Part shown: positions 63,794 to 64,000 of the stretch, piece after piece
Position numbering within the stretch: the first letter of the stretch is position 1
How the letters are laid out: every line of letters begins with the position of its first letter
Assembly: GCA_030248215.1 (NCBI GenBank)
Contig: JASANG010003098.1
Location: 237,371-301,370 of the forward strand
Length of the DNA: 64,000 nucleotides
DNA from: Enoplolaimus lenunculus
Taxonomy: Eukaryota > Nematoda > Enoplea > Enoplida > Thoracostomopsidae
Reading direction: 5' to 3'
Position numbers and translations under genes: made by a program
The notes under the pieces: generated by a model
The model's database searches: none
What the model was told of the DNA's origin: nothing
The model's input: only the letters and a program-made list of their open reading frames with translations

Positions 63794-63937
63794 CACTGCA
63801 AAAGTGGTGAGTCAAATTGGCTCTCCGAAATATTCGTTTTCTGACTACACAAACTGAGTCAAAATTCGACTCCTTTGTGTTGGTCAGAAAAAGTCTATTT
63901 CGGAGAGAGTCAATTTGACTTACCATTTTTTGCAGTG
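63794..63937 (+). mobile_element. GAGTCAA foldback MITE, short copy with TA flanks
   Basis: 144 bp from CACTGCAAAAGTGGTGAGTC to TTACCATTTTTTGCAGTG. TA dinucleotides flank both ends, as expected for a Tc1/mariner-type insertion. Its centre is shorter than in the other copies. Confidence 0.8.
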
Positions 63938-64000
63938 TACGAAATTTCCAACACTTCAGAGCTCACTCGAGCACAAATTTTTGAGTTATGATAAACTTGA

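Noticed and set aside
63198-64000. Upstream G-alpha exons with the P-loop
   Set aside because: No GxGESGKS-like motif or in-phase exon was found; the stretch is mostly MITE sequence, so the 5' half is presumed beyond the edge.

Overview
This is an AT-rich animal nuclear genome window. It holds intron-containing genes with GT-AG introns and short TTTTAG or TTTCAG acceptors, separated by many small non-autonomous transposons. I can reconstruct five genes by joining exons in phase, and a sixth runs off the right edge. The gene set (a seven-Ig VEGFR/PDGFR-class receptor, a classical ERK, ORC2, an SLC25A39/40 carrier, a C2H2 zinc-finger protein and a divergent G-alpha) shows a bilaterian animal. 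The single seven-Ig receptor, compact introns and acceptor-like sites just before start codons would suit a tunicate. The sequence does not prove the lineage, and I name no species.

Layout. 1-392: a weak coding-like tail of an unidentified gene. 393-5543: repeats, including a tRNA-headed tandem repeat, a foldback hairpin and fragments of a CCGGA-rich element. 5544-6593 (+): SLC25A39/40-type mitochondrial carrier with an intronless reading frame. 6594-10827: intergenic, with MITEs. 10828-15819 (+): ORC2 in seven exons. 15820-19430: CCGGA-rich MITEs and a short tandem array. About 19440-23124 (-): C2H2 zinc-finger protein. 23125-27953: MITEs and a CA/TA microsatellite. 27954-46861 (-): VEGFR/PDGFR-like receptor tyrosine kinase, 25 exons, 1,715 residues in the model. 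46862-48431: a 1.57 kb head-to-head spacer with two CAGCTG/CACGTG-rich MITE copies. 48432-53971 (+): ERK-type MAP kinase, nine exons, 392 residues. 53972-61863: MITEs, inverted arms and foldback elements. 61864-63197 (-): 3' exons of a divergent G-alpha. The right edge holds more MITEs.

Functional links. The receptor and ERK genes are divergent neighbours and belong to one signalling route (receptor to GRB2/SOS/RAS to ERK). The receptor tail has four YxN motifs of the GRB2-SH2 type. The most checkable oddities are: an exact 46-bp tandem duplication of an ERK splice acceptor whose upstream copy would lead to an in-frame stop; a G-alpha whose catalytic DVGGQ motif reads DFGGD; and two related MITE families with 8-bp target duplications that carry nematode-telomere-like CCTAAG/TTAGGC tracts. 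I found no CRISPR array, rRNA, convincing functional tRNA or virus-like element.
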